A stretch of 64,000 nucleotides of DNA from Reticulitermes lucifugus. Lineage: Eukaryota > Arthropoda > Insecta > Blattodea > Rhinotermitidae. Location: NCBI GenBank assembly GCA_026260175.1, contig JAKCWW010000739.1:29847-93846 (forward strand). Reading direction: 5' to 3'. Both the position numbers and the translations under genes were made by a program. Shown here piece by piece: positions 19,101 to 30,700 of this stretch (the first letter of the stretch is position 1; each line of letters starts with the position of its first letter). Below the pieces are notes generated by a model. It saw nothing but the letters and a program-made list of their open reading frames with translations, did not search any database and was not told where the DNA came from.

Positions 19101-22100
19101 ACTGTACAATGTGAGAGGATGATGTTACATTGCTGTATAAAAGTTTGTTCTCACTAATAGCATTTTTCAAACTGAATATATGTCATATTCATGTCTTTCA
19201 TACACATAAAAATCTGTATGATTAAAAGAACCTCTGCACATGACAACTGTCTGTCATTTCTATGATCAGTACCACCAGTTTAGACACAACCAACTTCTTG
19301 TGTATGTGATACTGTGCTGTGTAACCCACATGTATAATGACAAAACTTTTGGCTGGTTTATGGAATTCCAAGGGCTTGTTTCTTTGTCCTGTATTTCCTT
19401 CCTATCTCACTTTCAGGTGGTGCATCCTGTTTTCACAGATGAGCTCTAATAATTCACGTATGGTGATACAACCATTCTTTCCGACTGGGTTAACATCTGT
19501 CAACCTGAAATAAACCCTTCTGATAAGTACAATGTATGAAGGTTTTAAGTAGTTGGATAGCATCCCAACCCATTTCAAGTTATGTCTACTGTTATCCATT
19601 GTTAAATGTGCATGATTAGGCTGCAGAGGTTCTTCACTCAGAACTGTTACAAGATATACAGACTGTTCAGCAATGAGCAGGCCAAACTTCAGGAGGATAA
19701 TCTGCAATCATTTTGTCCTATAAAACATAGGTAATTTCAATGCCATTATCATGCTAAGCACTAGAATGCCATAGCAATGAATAGAGAGCCAATTTTTAAT
19801 TAACCCTAATCAGTACCAACATAACATTTACAACAAAATTACACTTTCAAAATGACCACCTTGCTGCCAGGTGTCATTCCATTAAACGTTCCCACTGGAA
19901 GTGTTCTGTTTCATTTCTTATGCCAGCAGTGGCTTCAACTAGGCAGTCTGCCACATATTGCATTGTTTCTGGGTTATGGCTCTGAGATACCCTATACTTC
20001 ATAAAACTCCAGAGGAAGAAATCTAATGTGTTTATGCCTGGTGCCCCAGCTGGCCATGCTGAGAGACCATCTCTTACTATCCATCTTCCCTGATAATTTC
20101 TGTTCAAGTACTCCACAACCTCTTTACCAAAATGTGGATGTATGCCATCACATTGTATCCACATCTGTCTTCTTGATGCAAGAGGCACATCCTCTAAAGA
20201 CAGCAGTACTACATTTTCTAGAATGTGCCTGTAATATGCAGCTGCTAAAATACCCCTCAATAAAAAGTGTTCAAAGAAGACCGTTTCTCAATATCTCACA
20301 TCACATTTTTTGCCAGAACGTCTGTTGAAAATTAACACTTCCAAGTCGATTTTGCTGAAACAAGAGTGAGAATTCCCTGTATTGTTAATGTCATGTACAA
20401 AATGAGCCTTATTCCTCAGAATTTGTAGCTGTGGTTGCAGCCCTTCACAAAACTGTACACAGTTCGTGTGATCACCTGGCAAAGTATTGTGTACTCTTCA
20501 CAGTCGAAACAGATGAAAATCATCACCTGTCTTCTCCAAGCTGTGGTTGCCCACATTCTGTTTTCACCTATGGGAAGGAACCACTCTATAATCTAGAGTG
20601 TTCATGGTGAATGAATTCAATAAAACGTTCTTGAGCTAGCAGCCATGGTTGAACAGCAAGTAGACCAACATTTCAAAAACCATCTCTGTTCTTGAAATGT
20701 TCATTTACTTACCATTTAACCACCTGACATCGCTGCTAGCCTCAGAAAGTTCTATTAATGGAACCATTCTGACTCAAAATTCTGTGTAAATTTTGAAATG
20801 TTTTGATATGGAGATAATGGACAGGAGGCGGGCTCTTGTGAATGCGGTAATGAACCTTCAAGTTCCATAAAACGCGGGGAATTTCTTGACTAGCTGACAA
20901 CCTGCTAGCTTCACAAGAAGGACTCTGCTCCATGGGGTTAGTTAGTTAGTTAGTTTGATATGGAAATGTACAACCTGGTTAATATCACTGATGTTCCACT
21001 GTGGCAGCCCTACAGCCTCCATTATAGAAACTACCGACAAAATTCATATTGGTATATTCCTTATTTGTAAATGTTAGACACATTTAGATAACATATCTAC
21101 ACACAACAAACACTACCACACCAGCTGAGACCAAGACAAGAGAAATAAAAACAGAAGAGTTACAGTGGTGCTGGCTTGCAACAATAGCACTCAACTTGAG
21201 CAAGGTTACAACTCACGACACTGCCACTGAACTTGATCAAAGTTAAAACTGACCTAATTCAACAAAGCAACTTATGGTATACAGGACACTTTTACTCCAA
21301 ATGACCTCCAAAGCATGTTCCTAAGTCTAGCCAAGTGGTCAATGGAACATTCTGTGTACAGGAATTCTGATTATTGCATTTCTTCTGAACAGATTCTCTG
21401 AGTTTGTGCTGAAACAGGACTACACAAAGATATGAAGACTGCTTTTCTTTCATATCATTTGCACCTAATACTTAATATGTATTCTGAAGAAAGAATAAGA
21501 AAATGATACTTGTCACAATGACTGCACCCTTAACAAGATGACAGAAGTATTCATAAACTGTGTGTGCATGTGTACACACATGCACACGTGTGCATTGTAG
21601 TGAATACACACCAACCATAAACCATTCAAAAAATGGCAACCCATTTCAGACCAAAAAAAAATTTGTCCCTGTCCATGCCATGAAGGCATACAGGGGAAGC
21701 AGAGGTATAGCTCCAGCGTGGCATTTGCAAGATCCCAAAATCCAGATGACAGATCAATAAAATCTCAGAACATTTCAGGGACATCAGTCGAAAGAAGAAA
21801 CAATGACTGAGACCCAACACAGTATTGACTCCTGCTGACACCCACTTAAACACTAACAAACACCTACACCGACCATTCCAAAACCATCAGGGACACTATG
21901 AAAATAGTTCAACACTACCACAATGTAAAATGTGAAAGCAGATAAACTGCGTGAACTCAGGCTTCACCGCTTTTCTTCCAACCCTTCTTCTTAACAACAT
22001 AACTCCTTTTGACTGGACAGCACAATGCTCCACACTCCCACCCTCACTCCCACTGCAGGACCTATATACACTGGTCCACTTCCTCCTTCCACCTCACACT

Positions 22101-23833
22101 CACCCTGAAAACAGTGACTGCAATGTACACCATAACACTGGAACAGCTTCAATGCACATCTAATACAGCCAAATCCCAAAAGCCAAAGTTACAAACATAT
22201 CAGGTTTGAGAGATACTAAGTCAATATAAAATGGCAATAGTTCAGCCTCTAATAAATAAGTACCAGGTGCATTCTCCACAGGAATGGAGGCAGCTAAGAC
22301 TCAATGTCTATTCATTATCTAACAATCCGTCTAGCTGCAACTTTGTACTGAAGAACAATGACTGTGAATTGGCTCCTGTGTCCAGTTACTCCAGACATTT
22401 TCATTTTTCTCTTCCTTCCAGTTGGTAGAAAACATCCAAACCTATCTCCCTTTTAACTGTAAGAAACTCATGGTTCACACAAACTTCCACATTAAGTATT
22501 TTGCAAAAACCTCCACAGCATAAATTCTGAACACCAAATTATAATTAATTCTTAGCTTCTAATGATCCCATTTGAACTGTGAAGGTTATAAGTCAAATAA
22601 GACTGGTAGATGATTATGAATAACAAATATATGTACAAAGATTTGCCAGGAGGCAATTGTCTAGGAGAAAGGAAAACAAAACCTCTCAGTCAGCATAACC
22701 AACAACCTGGCTGTAAATTCAATAGGTGTCATATCCTAATACAGGATTTTAATTATATGACACTGTGTAAGTACTGAATTAGGCCAAGACAGCTCATGTT
22801 TACAAGCAAGTTTGCAACATAATAAATGAAAACCTTGGACAGAATGTTACTGTCACACCAACCTACTTGACATACTGAATCATAGAATAAAAGGTGTGTA
22901 TGCTATATATAAACCACATTATAGACCATTTGTTTCCTCAGGTAATTAATAAGACTTTATCAAAATTCTGTAGCATCAAACAAAGGCTGATGGAATAACT
23001 AAGAATGCCAAGTCAAGAGGGATCTGGAAGAAACGCCTTAATCTATTTTAAGACAGACCAGAATTAATTCTAAAGGTCTGAGAAAAACCACAATAAACCT
23101 CAAAACAGTCTAATCCCAACTGGATATTAGCACAGGCTACATTCAGGTGAAGACCCAAGTCTACTGGGATGTTACAGCAGTTGATTCGTAAATGGTTACG
23201 AAGTGCACAGCACTACCACTCCCACTGGTTCACCACCCCAACTGTCCATACCTTGGTAATACGCCCAAATCCGTCCACACAGCTACTCTTCCTGGAGTGC
23301 TTGACCCTGAAGATGACAGCACTTGATCCTTCTAGACATGGGTAACTATATAAAACTGACACAGCGAAACATTGCAGCACAGCTGTAGGAACCTCAAATC
23401 TAGCAGGTTACCTTCAGCACGTAGTATCCACTACTTACCCATCCCCCCCCATACGTGAACTTTAAATTTCTTTTTTTCAGTTCAATACTACATATATTTT
23501 ATAAAGGAAAAATAAAAAGGATTCGTGGATTAAAATTATGTGAAGAGAATTACGTATCTTTCAATGGAAAAGGCAGTACTACCAAAGTAGTACCACGCTT
23601 GGGAACACAACTGTCGCCCAAAGTGGGGAATGTTTTTTATAACCTGGCATGTTCTACATGTTGCTGAGAAACCATACCGCAAACATACCTTTTACACAGT
23701 CAGGGCACCAACTTTTTCCATCTGCTCCTTTTGAGCCAGAAAAGTAAACGTACACTGGTTTATCCTGAGCTTCCAGGTCCCCAATCAAGTTATAGAACGC
23801 ATCATAACCTTCTACTTCTCTCCGAACAACCAT
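16010..23833 (-). CDS. TXNDC17: Thioredoxin domain-containing protein 17 (TRP14 family)
   Basis: There are three exons on the minus strand: 23689-23833, 18700-18778 and 16010-16160, joined in phase to give 124 residues (human TXNDC17 has 123). The translation begins MVVRREVEGYDAFYNLIGDL, has PVYVYFSGSKGADGKSWCPD and ends LVSMLFELP. The redox motif W-C-P-D-C, diagnostic of the family and distinct from the WCGPC of classical thioredoxin, is intact. The conserved cis-proline loop appears as SVPTL. An in-frame stop at 23837-23839 just upstream of ATG fixes the start. The family protein is a cytosolic disulfide reductase fed by thioredoxin reductase. The introns hold a mariner remnant and a Tc1/mariner remnant. 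The gene diverges from PXMP2 across about 840 bp. Confidence 0.95.
16207..16213. other. assembly gap (7 N)
   Basis: Seven undefined bases before a G-run in the last intron of TXNDC17. Single ambiguous bases also occur at 1002 and 27666, each beside a long C-run, so homopolymers are the weak points of this assembly. Confidence 0.95.
17349..18480 (+). pseudogene. mariner transposase remnant (in TXNDC17 intron 2)
   Basis: Degenerate plus-strand mariner. Around 17725-17820 it reads LDISLGTAHSTVHDQLDYRK, then CAPWVP. Around 18150-18200 it reads LHQDIITLHENARPHTAN (normally LHDNARPHTA), followed by a frameshifted DHPPYS..LAPSDFHLF..L region (18250-18310) and ALVPWCHDGVNA (18415-18445), matching the mariner C-terminal RWDKCI block. 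Stops and shifts throughout make it inactive. It lies antisense to TXNDC17 in its last intron. Confidence 0.75.
18700..18778 (-). CDS. TXNDC17: TXNDC17 exon 2
   Basis: A 79-base exon between minus-strand TTGCAG (ends 18779) and GTAAGT (starts 18699). It encodes AMPVVEKALETAENIHFIYV then GVGDRD, matching the helix after the active site (EPVV) and the following beta-strand. It is too short to stand out as an open frame. Confidence 0.9.
18892..18910. repeat. (CAT)n microsatellite
   Basis: Six uninterrupted CAT units following ACAA, within TXNDC17 intron 1. Confidence 0.9.
19853..20525 (-). pseudogene. insect-type Tc1/mariner transposase remnant (in TXNDC17 intron 1)
   Basis: Minus-strand blocks are: DINNTGNSHSCFSKIDLEVL (NSH-W pattern, 20330-20400), a stop-containing stretch, then YYRHILENVVLLSLEDVPL, QCDGIHPHFGKEVVEYLNRN (normally QQDGAPPHF), YQGRWIVRDGLSAWPAGAPG and LDFFLWSFMKYRV. 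These are in the same order as in the remnant at 14062-14806, but the two copies are divergent and belong to different lineages of the family. Only the C-terminal half of the DDE region is in one frame. It is inactive. Confidence 0.78.
20937..20954. repeat. (GTTA)n microsatellite
   Basis: A run of GTTA units (GTTAGTTAGTTAGTTAGT) within TXNDC17 intron 1. Confidence 0.85.
20955..23688. other. TXNDC17 intron 1, right part
   Basis: No host exon recognised. The block CATGCCATGAAGGCATACAG at 21674-21693 matches the end of the SINE at 10430 and is probably a SINE scrap. The text CTTGACCCTGAAGATGACAG near 23300 belongs to the fold-back family with the CTGAAGA centre. The rest is unremarkable AT-rich sequence. 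Confidence 0.55.
23689..23833 (-). CDS. TXNDC17: TXNDC17 exon 1 (start codon and WCPDC)
   Basis: ATG is at 23831-23833 and donor GTATGT runs from 23688 down. It encodes 48 residues ending GKSWCPDCVK plus one base of the next codon. The TAA in frame two codons before ATG excludes a longer N-terminus in this exon. Confidence 0.93.
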
Positions 23834-24669
23834 TTCTTAATTGATATTACTTTTCGGAACACAGATTATTCTCCTGTTGGTTTACCTCACACCATCCTAC
23901 AATTCAACACGACATCTTCCAGCTAACCCGTATTCCTTCGGACACGTGCAATACACCTTCTGCGCTCCACTAGATAAGACAACCACGGATCGAAAAAAGA
24001 CCTTGACAGTCACCATCCGCTCAATATTAGGAACGCATTCACACACTATTAACCACAGACGAACTACTGACATAATACTCACCCATGTGTGCTTAAAAAT
24101 TCACATTTATTTTATTTCCTCTTATTTGGCTGAATAGTTTAAATTTGTTGAGCACATACTATGTTTTCATTTAAAACTTTTCATTTTTCCTTCCCTTGCA
24201 TTCTGCCGCCTAGTACTACTGCACAACTCGCCACCCCATCAGCTGCGCCCCAGAGTTTCAGTGTTTTGGTACTGGGCATAGTTGAATATATGTTACTGGA
24301 ATGAATTAACACTGTGTACAAAGGATCTTCCGTTTCTGGGGCATTGGCATGGTTGAAAACATTTTAGTGGCTTGGAATGCTTATGTTGGCCACGCAAAAG
24401 TCGGAAGTGATAGATGATCCATGATTCGATCTGTGAATGTTCTTTGATCTGTAGCCTCTGATCCGCAATCCAAAGTGCGGTTATGTTCCGAAGTGTGACA
24501 AAGCAAGCACACGAAGCAGTAATAGGTAGCGCAGGTAGGTCATGGATTAGTTTTTATTTGATTTAGACGGTGAGTTAAGTTGCAAGTAATATAATGACGC
24601 TGTTTGTGAATGTGTTGTGTGTTTGAAATATAAATTATTATAAACTAATAATTTTTGTTTCAGGTCAGA
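23834..24669. promoter_or_regulatory. shared divergent promoter region, TXNDC17 / PXMP2
   Basis: Only 836 bp separate the two start codons, which point away from each other. CpG dinucleotides are locally denser at about 24205-24245 and 24440-24535 than in the surrounding AT-rich DNA. A likely non-coding first exon of PXMP2 ends near 24534 at GCAG|GTAGGT, and the coding exon's acceptor TTTCAG ends at 24663. No TATA box was identified with confidence. A bidirectional promoter is an inference from spacing and orientation. Confidence 0.5.
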
Positions 24670-24758
24670 ATGTCTTTGTCAAAGCCAGTGTATAATTTCC
24701 TGGGATTTTATTTTCAACAACTGCATATCAATCCAGTCATAACAAAATCAATCACCAG
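24670..24758 (+). CDS. PXMP2: PXMP2 exon 1 (start codon)
   Basis: ATG at 24670 lies six bases after the acceptor (24662-24663) and the donor GTTTGT starts at 24759; phase out is 2. It encodes 29 residues ending INPVITKSIT. The first Met fits the usual short N-terminus of the family. Confidence 0.88.
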
Positions 24759-27700
24759 GTTTGTAAGGAAGATGTTTATTATTACTGGAATTCATCATTA
24801 AGTTATTTGACGCTGTCCACTATTGCCTTTCATATTCTAGGCCAGTTTCATATTTAGGTACTATAGGAAACAAACCCGAAGGTCATTACTTCGTTAAACA
24901 CAAATTCCTAATACTTAAGATCTTTCAGAAATGTATAGATATTTTCAGAAATGGATAATGTGGAGAAATACATGAAGCCATTTGGACTACATAGTCAGGG
25001 AGAAGCAGTTTTTCCCGCCAATTCTGTGGGATGTTAATTTTTATACATTATTCCATCTTTGGATCAACAGTGGTAAAGATTGTCCAAGTAATTAGCAATT
25101 TGTTTGTAATAATATTTGTAGGCCTATATGTGAATATTAACTATGCAATATCACAGTGGCAAATATATTGACTATCATAATTGTCGCATGATAAAGTAAA
25201 TGTAACAGAAGAAATTTATGTATGTCAGGTTGGGTGTAATAAATCAGTAGCTAAGTGTAATATATGTTATTTATGGAAAGACTTGATTATCCAGAGCTAC
25301 TGTTCGTATTAAAATTCAAGTATTCAACACATCTTATCAGAGTTTTTATTATATTGCTTTCACCGTGCATTTTTCTCACTAATTCAGTTTTTTTACCAAC
25401 AAATGCACACACAAAAAACCACTCTTTTATAGTTTTATTAGTATAGATTTATACCCCTACACGTGATTCAGTCCTTGGACCATCTTCAGGGGGTTAATAA
25501 GCTACCACACTTCAACTTGCATGCTAGAAGGGCCCAATGGGCACACTTGTCTCAATAATAAGTTTTAAAAACATCTGAGTTTGTAAAATTTATAAAACTG
25601 TGAAACTTATAATTTTCTATAAGTTAAAGTCACGATTTAAAACGTTTAAAATATTTAAAATAACAGCGTTGGTTACTTGTGCACAGAATCGTGGTATTGT
25701 TCCTGTTGTCAATTGTAAGCGTATTGCTTTGCGTGTTGTCGTATGGAGTGGTATGTGGTATCTTATCAGAGCTTATATTTTATAGGAGATGAAAGTGAAT
25801 GTAAATACTTATGAAATATTCTTATGAAAGTTTTGGGGAAACTGCAGAATCTGCCACATTTCCCTCGGACTTCCTTGCCCTCCATTATTATCTCATTCGT
25901 TAACTGTTCACCTTATGTGCACCTGAAGCTACAGTGTTACTAACTCACCTGATTTAAAAGTACTCCAAAATGAATCAGAGTAATCCTGAATACAAATATA
26001 GTTTACCGTATGAAATATTGAATTGAGAAACTTGCTAACTATCTCCATGGAACAGAGTCCTTGAGAAAGTGGTTGTCACATAGAAAGTTTAGATCTAATT
26101 GCTCAATGCATGGTTATGGATCAGTTAAAATTGCCAGTCAGTTTGTCAGATTCCTATTCCTTTAACAAAGTCCACACATTTATTAATATTACCAAACCAT
26201 TCACTATGTTGACAGATGTGCAATAAAAGCTAGTTGTATCTGTAAAAAGCTGCCCAGTATGAAAAATTAAGATTGCAAGATTTCAGTCGTCTGCCCTGCT
26301 GCAGTTGAGGTCTTTGCTGTTCTGGGATGTTGTGCAGCATAGATGGGATCAGTGTGTTGTCCTGAGACATCAGCAACAAACTGCCAGCGTATGCCACACA
26401 ACATGCCAAAAGATTAAAGACCTCAAAAATTAAAATTAACCTCTTAACTGGACATGTCATATATTTACATATTCATATCACGCTATTTCAATGGGTATGA
26501 TGTACTATTACATCCTCAATCTTTTACTGCTGATATCTCCTGGGTATGACGAGATACGACTGAGGTATTGGCCCTTTTGTAATAATTGATGTTTTCTTCA
26601 CTACATGGCACCACCAACCATGAGTCATCATATTGGTGTCCTGACTGTGAGAAGGCCTTATGTGTAGTACCATGTTTTCAAGTCTGTCACACAGACAGAA
26701 ATTTAAAAATAAAAGAAAAATAAAAATGTTGCACTAATTGTGAATAAAAAGTTGCATTTCATCTTTACACAGTTTTTAATTATGAATTGAAAGAAAATCA
26801 TATTATGTTTGCGCCTCTCTTCTTGCCTTTTAGAAACTAGCAAAAACGGGTAGGAAAAACCCAGGGCAGGTTACACCAGCAGCCTGGAAAAGACCCAGTT
26901 AAGAGGTTAATTGCCATATTCACAATAGCCTGGCAATGGTTAAGCTTGGTTCAGTTAATTTAATTTAGTTTAGTTTATTGTTCATCTCAGTCAGACATTA
27001 ATATAGGATGTGTCAATCTCAATCAATTGCAGTGTATACTTACTAAACATAATCTTCTTAAAACTATGTGAACATATTTGCACCAACAATATATGAACCA
27101 AAACATGGCAACTCATCCACTCTTCTTTCACTTATAGTTTGATATTGTCCACATTTAACATGACATATATTCTTCCATCTTTATATTATGCCTCTTGTGT
27201 GTTATATTTAATAAGAACAATAACATTTTTCAGTCAAGCACAGCTGTTTCTTTTATTAGCTATGTAGCTGTGTTAGTAAAGAAAATAGTTACACTCAACT
27301 GAAAACTTATTCAATGTATTCTTCTTTTGAATAAAGAGTATGTTGTAACTGAAAGGATCTTAGCTTCCTTTTAAAAAGTGTATTTGTCCTTGTATTTTAT
27401 ATGATTGCATACTTTATTATATAATTTCATTCCTATACTTTCTTAAAAAAAGATTATCTTATAGAACGAAATGTGGAGTTTCAAATTTTTCATGTATTAT
27501 GACTGTGAACTATGTTCTGCTCCAGACTTTGTTTCTTTTAATATAGCACACTATTTCAGGTACGTATATACAAGCTACTGGCACTATATTCAAATTGCAG
27601 AACATATTTGCAAGAGGAAAGTAAAAATGCCTTTACTTTGAGGATCCTCCCATCCCCCCCCCCCCNAAAAAAAAAACCTCGTTCAGATGGGTTTGCAGAT

Positions 27701-30700
27701 TAGCAGACTAGATGCTCTTTATGGCATATGGGCTCGTTGTGCCCCTTAAAAAAATGTTATAGTGTACTTTGCTAAATTTTCAGCTTAGTGAGTTTAGAGT
27801 TATAGGAACATTCCATTTCATATTTTCTGTGATATGTGTGCCTTGAAATTTGGATTCTGATTTATAGGCAGTATTCATATTATAAAATTTTTCTTGTGGT
27901 TGTAATGGATTTCTGTTTTGTCTGGTATGAAACTACATTGCCATTTGTTATCTGTGTTTATCATAAGAATGTTTATATGAAACCATGACTGCAATTTCTC
28001 CCTAATGTTTTGAACTTTTGGTAACCAACATGTTTGTATCATCTGCAAATGAACCTATCTCTGCCTCTTCAATGTTTAACAGAAGATCATGTACATATAA
28101 TAAAAATAATATTGGCTGAAGAAATGAACCTTACAGCACTCCCATGTTTCATTTCTCTGCAATAAGAAACATTTGTTCTGTACAGAATGTCTGCTGTCAC
28201 TCCAGGTTATTAAATCCACTTAACATTCATAGATCCTGCTTCTTTTAGATGCACTTTAATATTATTCTTCCATGTACACTTAGATTTCCCAAATAGTCTC
28301 CCTTCCTGCAGGTTTGCAAATAATATTTTTTGTCCATTTCTCCTAGTCCTGTCTCTGAAATAAGAAACTCACACTGTGGTTTTTTGAAAATGTATGTAGG
28401 CCAGAACATATATATGTTCCACTGTTTGAATTATTGTACCATCCATACAATGAAGTAAACACCTTTTTCCAGCTGTGTGTTAGCAACTCTTGGGAACTTG
28501 ACATCACAGTATATTGCAGGTGTAAAAGTAATCAATCAAGACAGCATAATTGCCTATGGAGTATTTGGGTGAGTATAGTACTTGTAAGAGTAGTAATGCA
28601 TGCTTCTGAGTGTGTTCGCATACTTGCAAAGAGCATCCATTAGTTTCATGATGTTCATTTTTCTGCCTGCCTGCCCCCCTGTCCACATGTATCAACTTGG
28701 CTCCCACTGGACAGATTATCATGAAAATTTATATTGGATACTTTTATGAATGTCTACTAGGAAGATTCAGGTCTGGTTAAAATTGAACAAAGGTACTGGG
28801 CACTTTACATGAAGACATAAGTTTGTTTTGTATTGCTGACAGCAACATAAAGCTGCACTCTAATTCAAAGTGTGTTATAAAGTAGAAAGAAAGTTTCTGT
28901 GACTAAATTGACTGTTGGAACATACTCAGCTCTTATATCGTTTTCTGCATTTCTGTGCCATCCATTTATGAAGTCTGGACTCAAATTCCTTACTATCTTC
29001 CAGCATAAATCCTTGCACTTTGAAAGGAGAGAAACTATGAATCAGTGTACTGTATATTATTGTAAGGAAAGTTTCTCCTTCCAAATTTGAGTAGAATAAT
29101 GAATATATTTGAAGCAGTGAATTGGGAAAGGTTAACTTTTATTTCATTTGAGGAGAAATGACTTCTTCAGCCAGGGACAGAACCCAGGTCTTTCGCTCCT
29201 TATGTGAGGACCTTTACAGGCACCTGGAGGATAAGGTTCACTGCTGTAAACACTGTGTGTTTGTAACAGATCTGTATAATGAGTTTGCATTTTCATTGTG
29301 AATCTTGTTTTGGCTGTTTGTAAGTTGATAATTGTTTTGAATTGTTACTAATGTATCTGTGAACACAGGACCCCTTGTAATGAAATGATTTGTTTCTAGG
29401 CTTCTGTTCGGAGGTTCAGTGCCTCACTATTTCTACAGTGCACTGGATCATTATATATCTGATGATGTAGCTCTGGCACCCATTAAGCAGATGATTTTGG
29501 AGAGACTGGTCTTCATGCCTTTGTTTCAGATTTTGGCCTTGTATATGCTTGCAAGACTAGAGGTATATTTTTTGTGTGAATATTTTTTGCCATATTCAAT
29601 GTTGGATGCAGAAAATGCTTATTTGGGCTAGAATTTATAGCACTCAGAAGTAAAGAAATTGCAGTATGGTTCAGATATGTCAAAGGCAGGATTTAATGTG
29701 AGAGGTAGTTTTGAAATTAAAGAACAAAAGCAAAGTTTTAATATTGAGAGTCATAGACTAACTGTGTAGTTGAAGATTACTGGCCTGTTAGTTGTGATGC
29801 TGTGTGGTCTGCATATGCATGGTAGATTTGAAAGTGGAGGCAGCATATCCCAGAAGATGGTAATGTTCGTAGTGACCACCATGAGAACCTCATATGTCGC
29901 ATACCTATGCAGGTGTTGTAAATCTGGTCTCATCTGTCACCAACCCTGTCTACCATAATTAAAAATTATTACACACATTCTGTTTGGTTTCAATTTAGAC
30001 ACTTAAAGAGTTACACTTCTAAATTCTTTACCTTGTCATAACCATGAAGGAATCTGGGCTTTGTTGCCATGAACTTGTTTTTCTAACAGTGTTGGGAAGT
30101 AAGTTGGAGTCACTGAATTATGACAGTTTCTACAATAAATGTAGCATGTAGTTTTGTATAAAAATTCTGAGACACATAATTAAACAATCATAACTTTGCA
30201 GTAGTTCATTTGTATTCAGGTATTTATCTTATCCAGTCTGTGTAACATTTTGTATCATGCTACAATATTATTTTATGTTCAGGAGTTGTTAGCTCCCAAG
30301 CCCAAACTGTGAGGCTGGGCACCATCTTTTATCAGCTGCCCCAAGTGCTTATTCACTGTCTTTGCAGCTGCCCACATTTGGAGGCTGGCCTGTATACCTG
30401 ACATTCATTGTCTCAGTATCACACTGCATGATGGGCATAACTAAAGTTGGGTGCTAAAGGGTTAAAATGTGTGAAATACAATGGATAGTATGAACACGTG
30501 CAGAAGTGTACATTTAAAATGAAAATAACCTAGCTGTCAGCAGCTGCATTGGAATTTAAATGCATGACAATAAAGTCTAAAGTGAAATATACCATCACAT
30601 CAGAAACTGTAATAAGTGAAGAATTCTAGAACAGGCTACTAAATATCTTATCGTATAATGAAGTTCAGATCATTAATAAAATACTAAGTTCAATTTCATG

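Noticed and set aside
22009-22209. Overlapping open frames with His/Pro/Ser-rich text on both strands
   Set aside because: Low-complexity C-rich DNA in TXNDC17 intron 1, no conserved motif or splice context.
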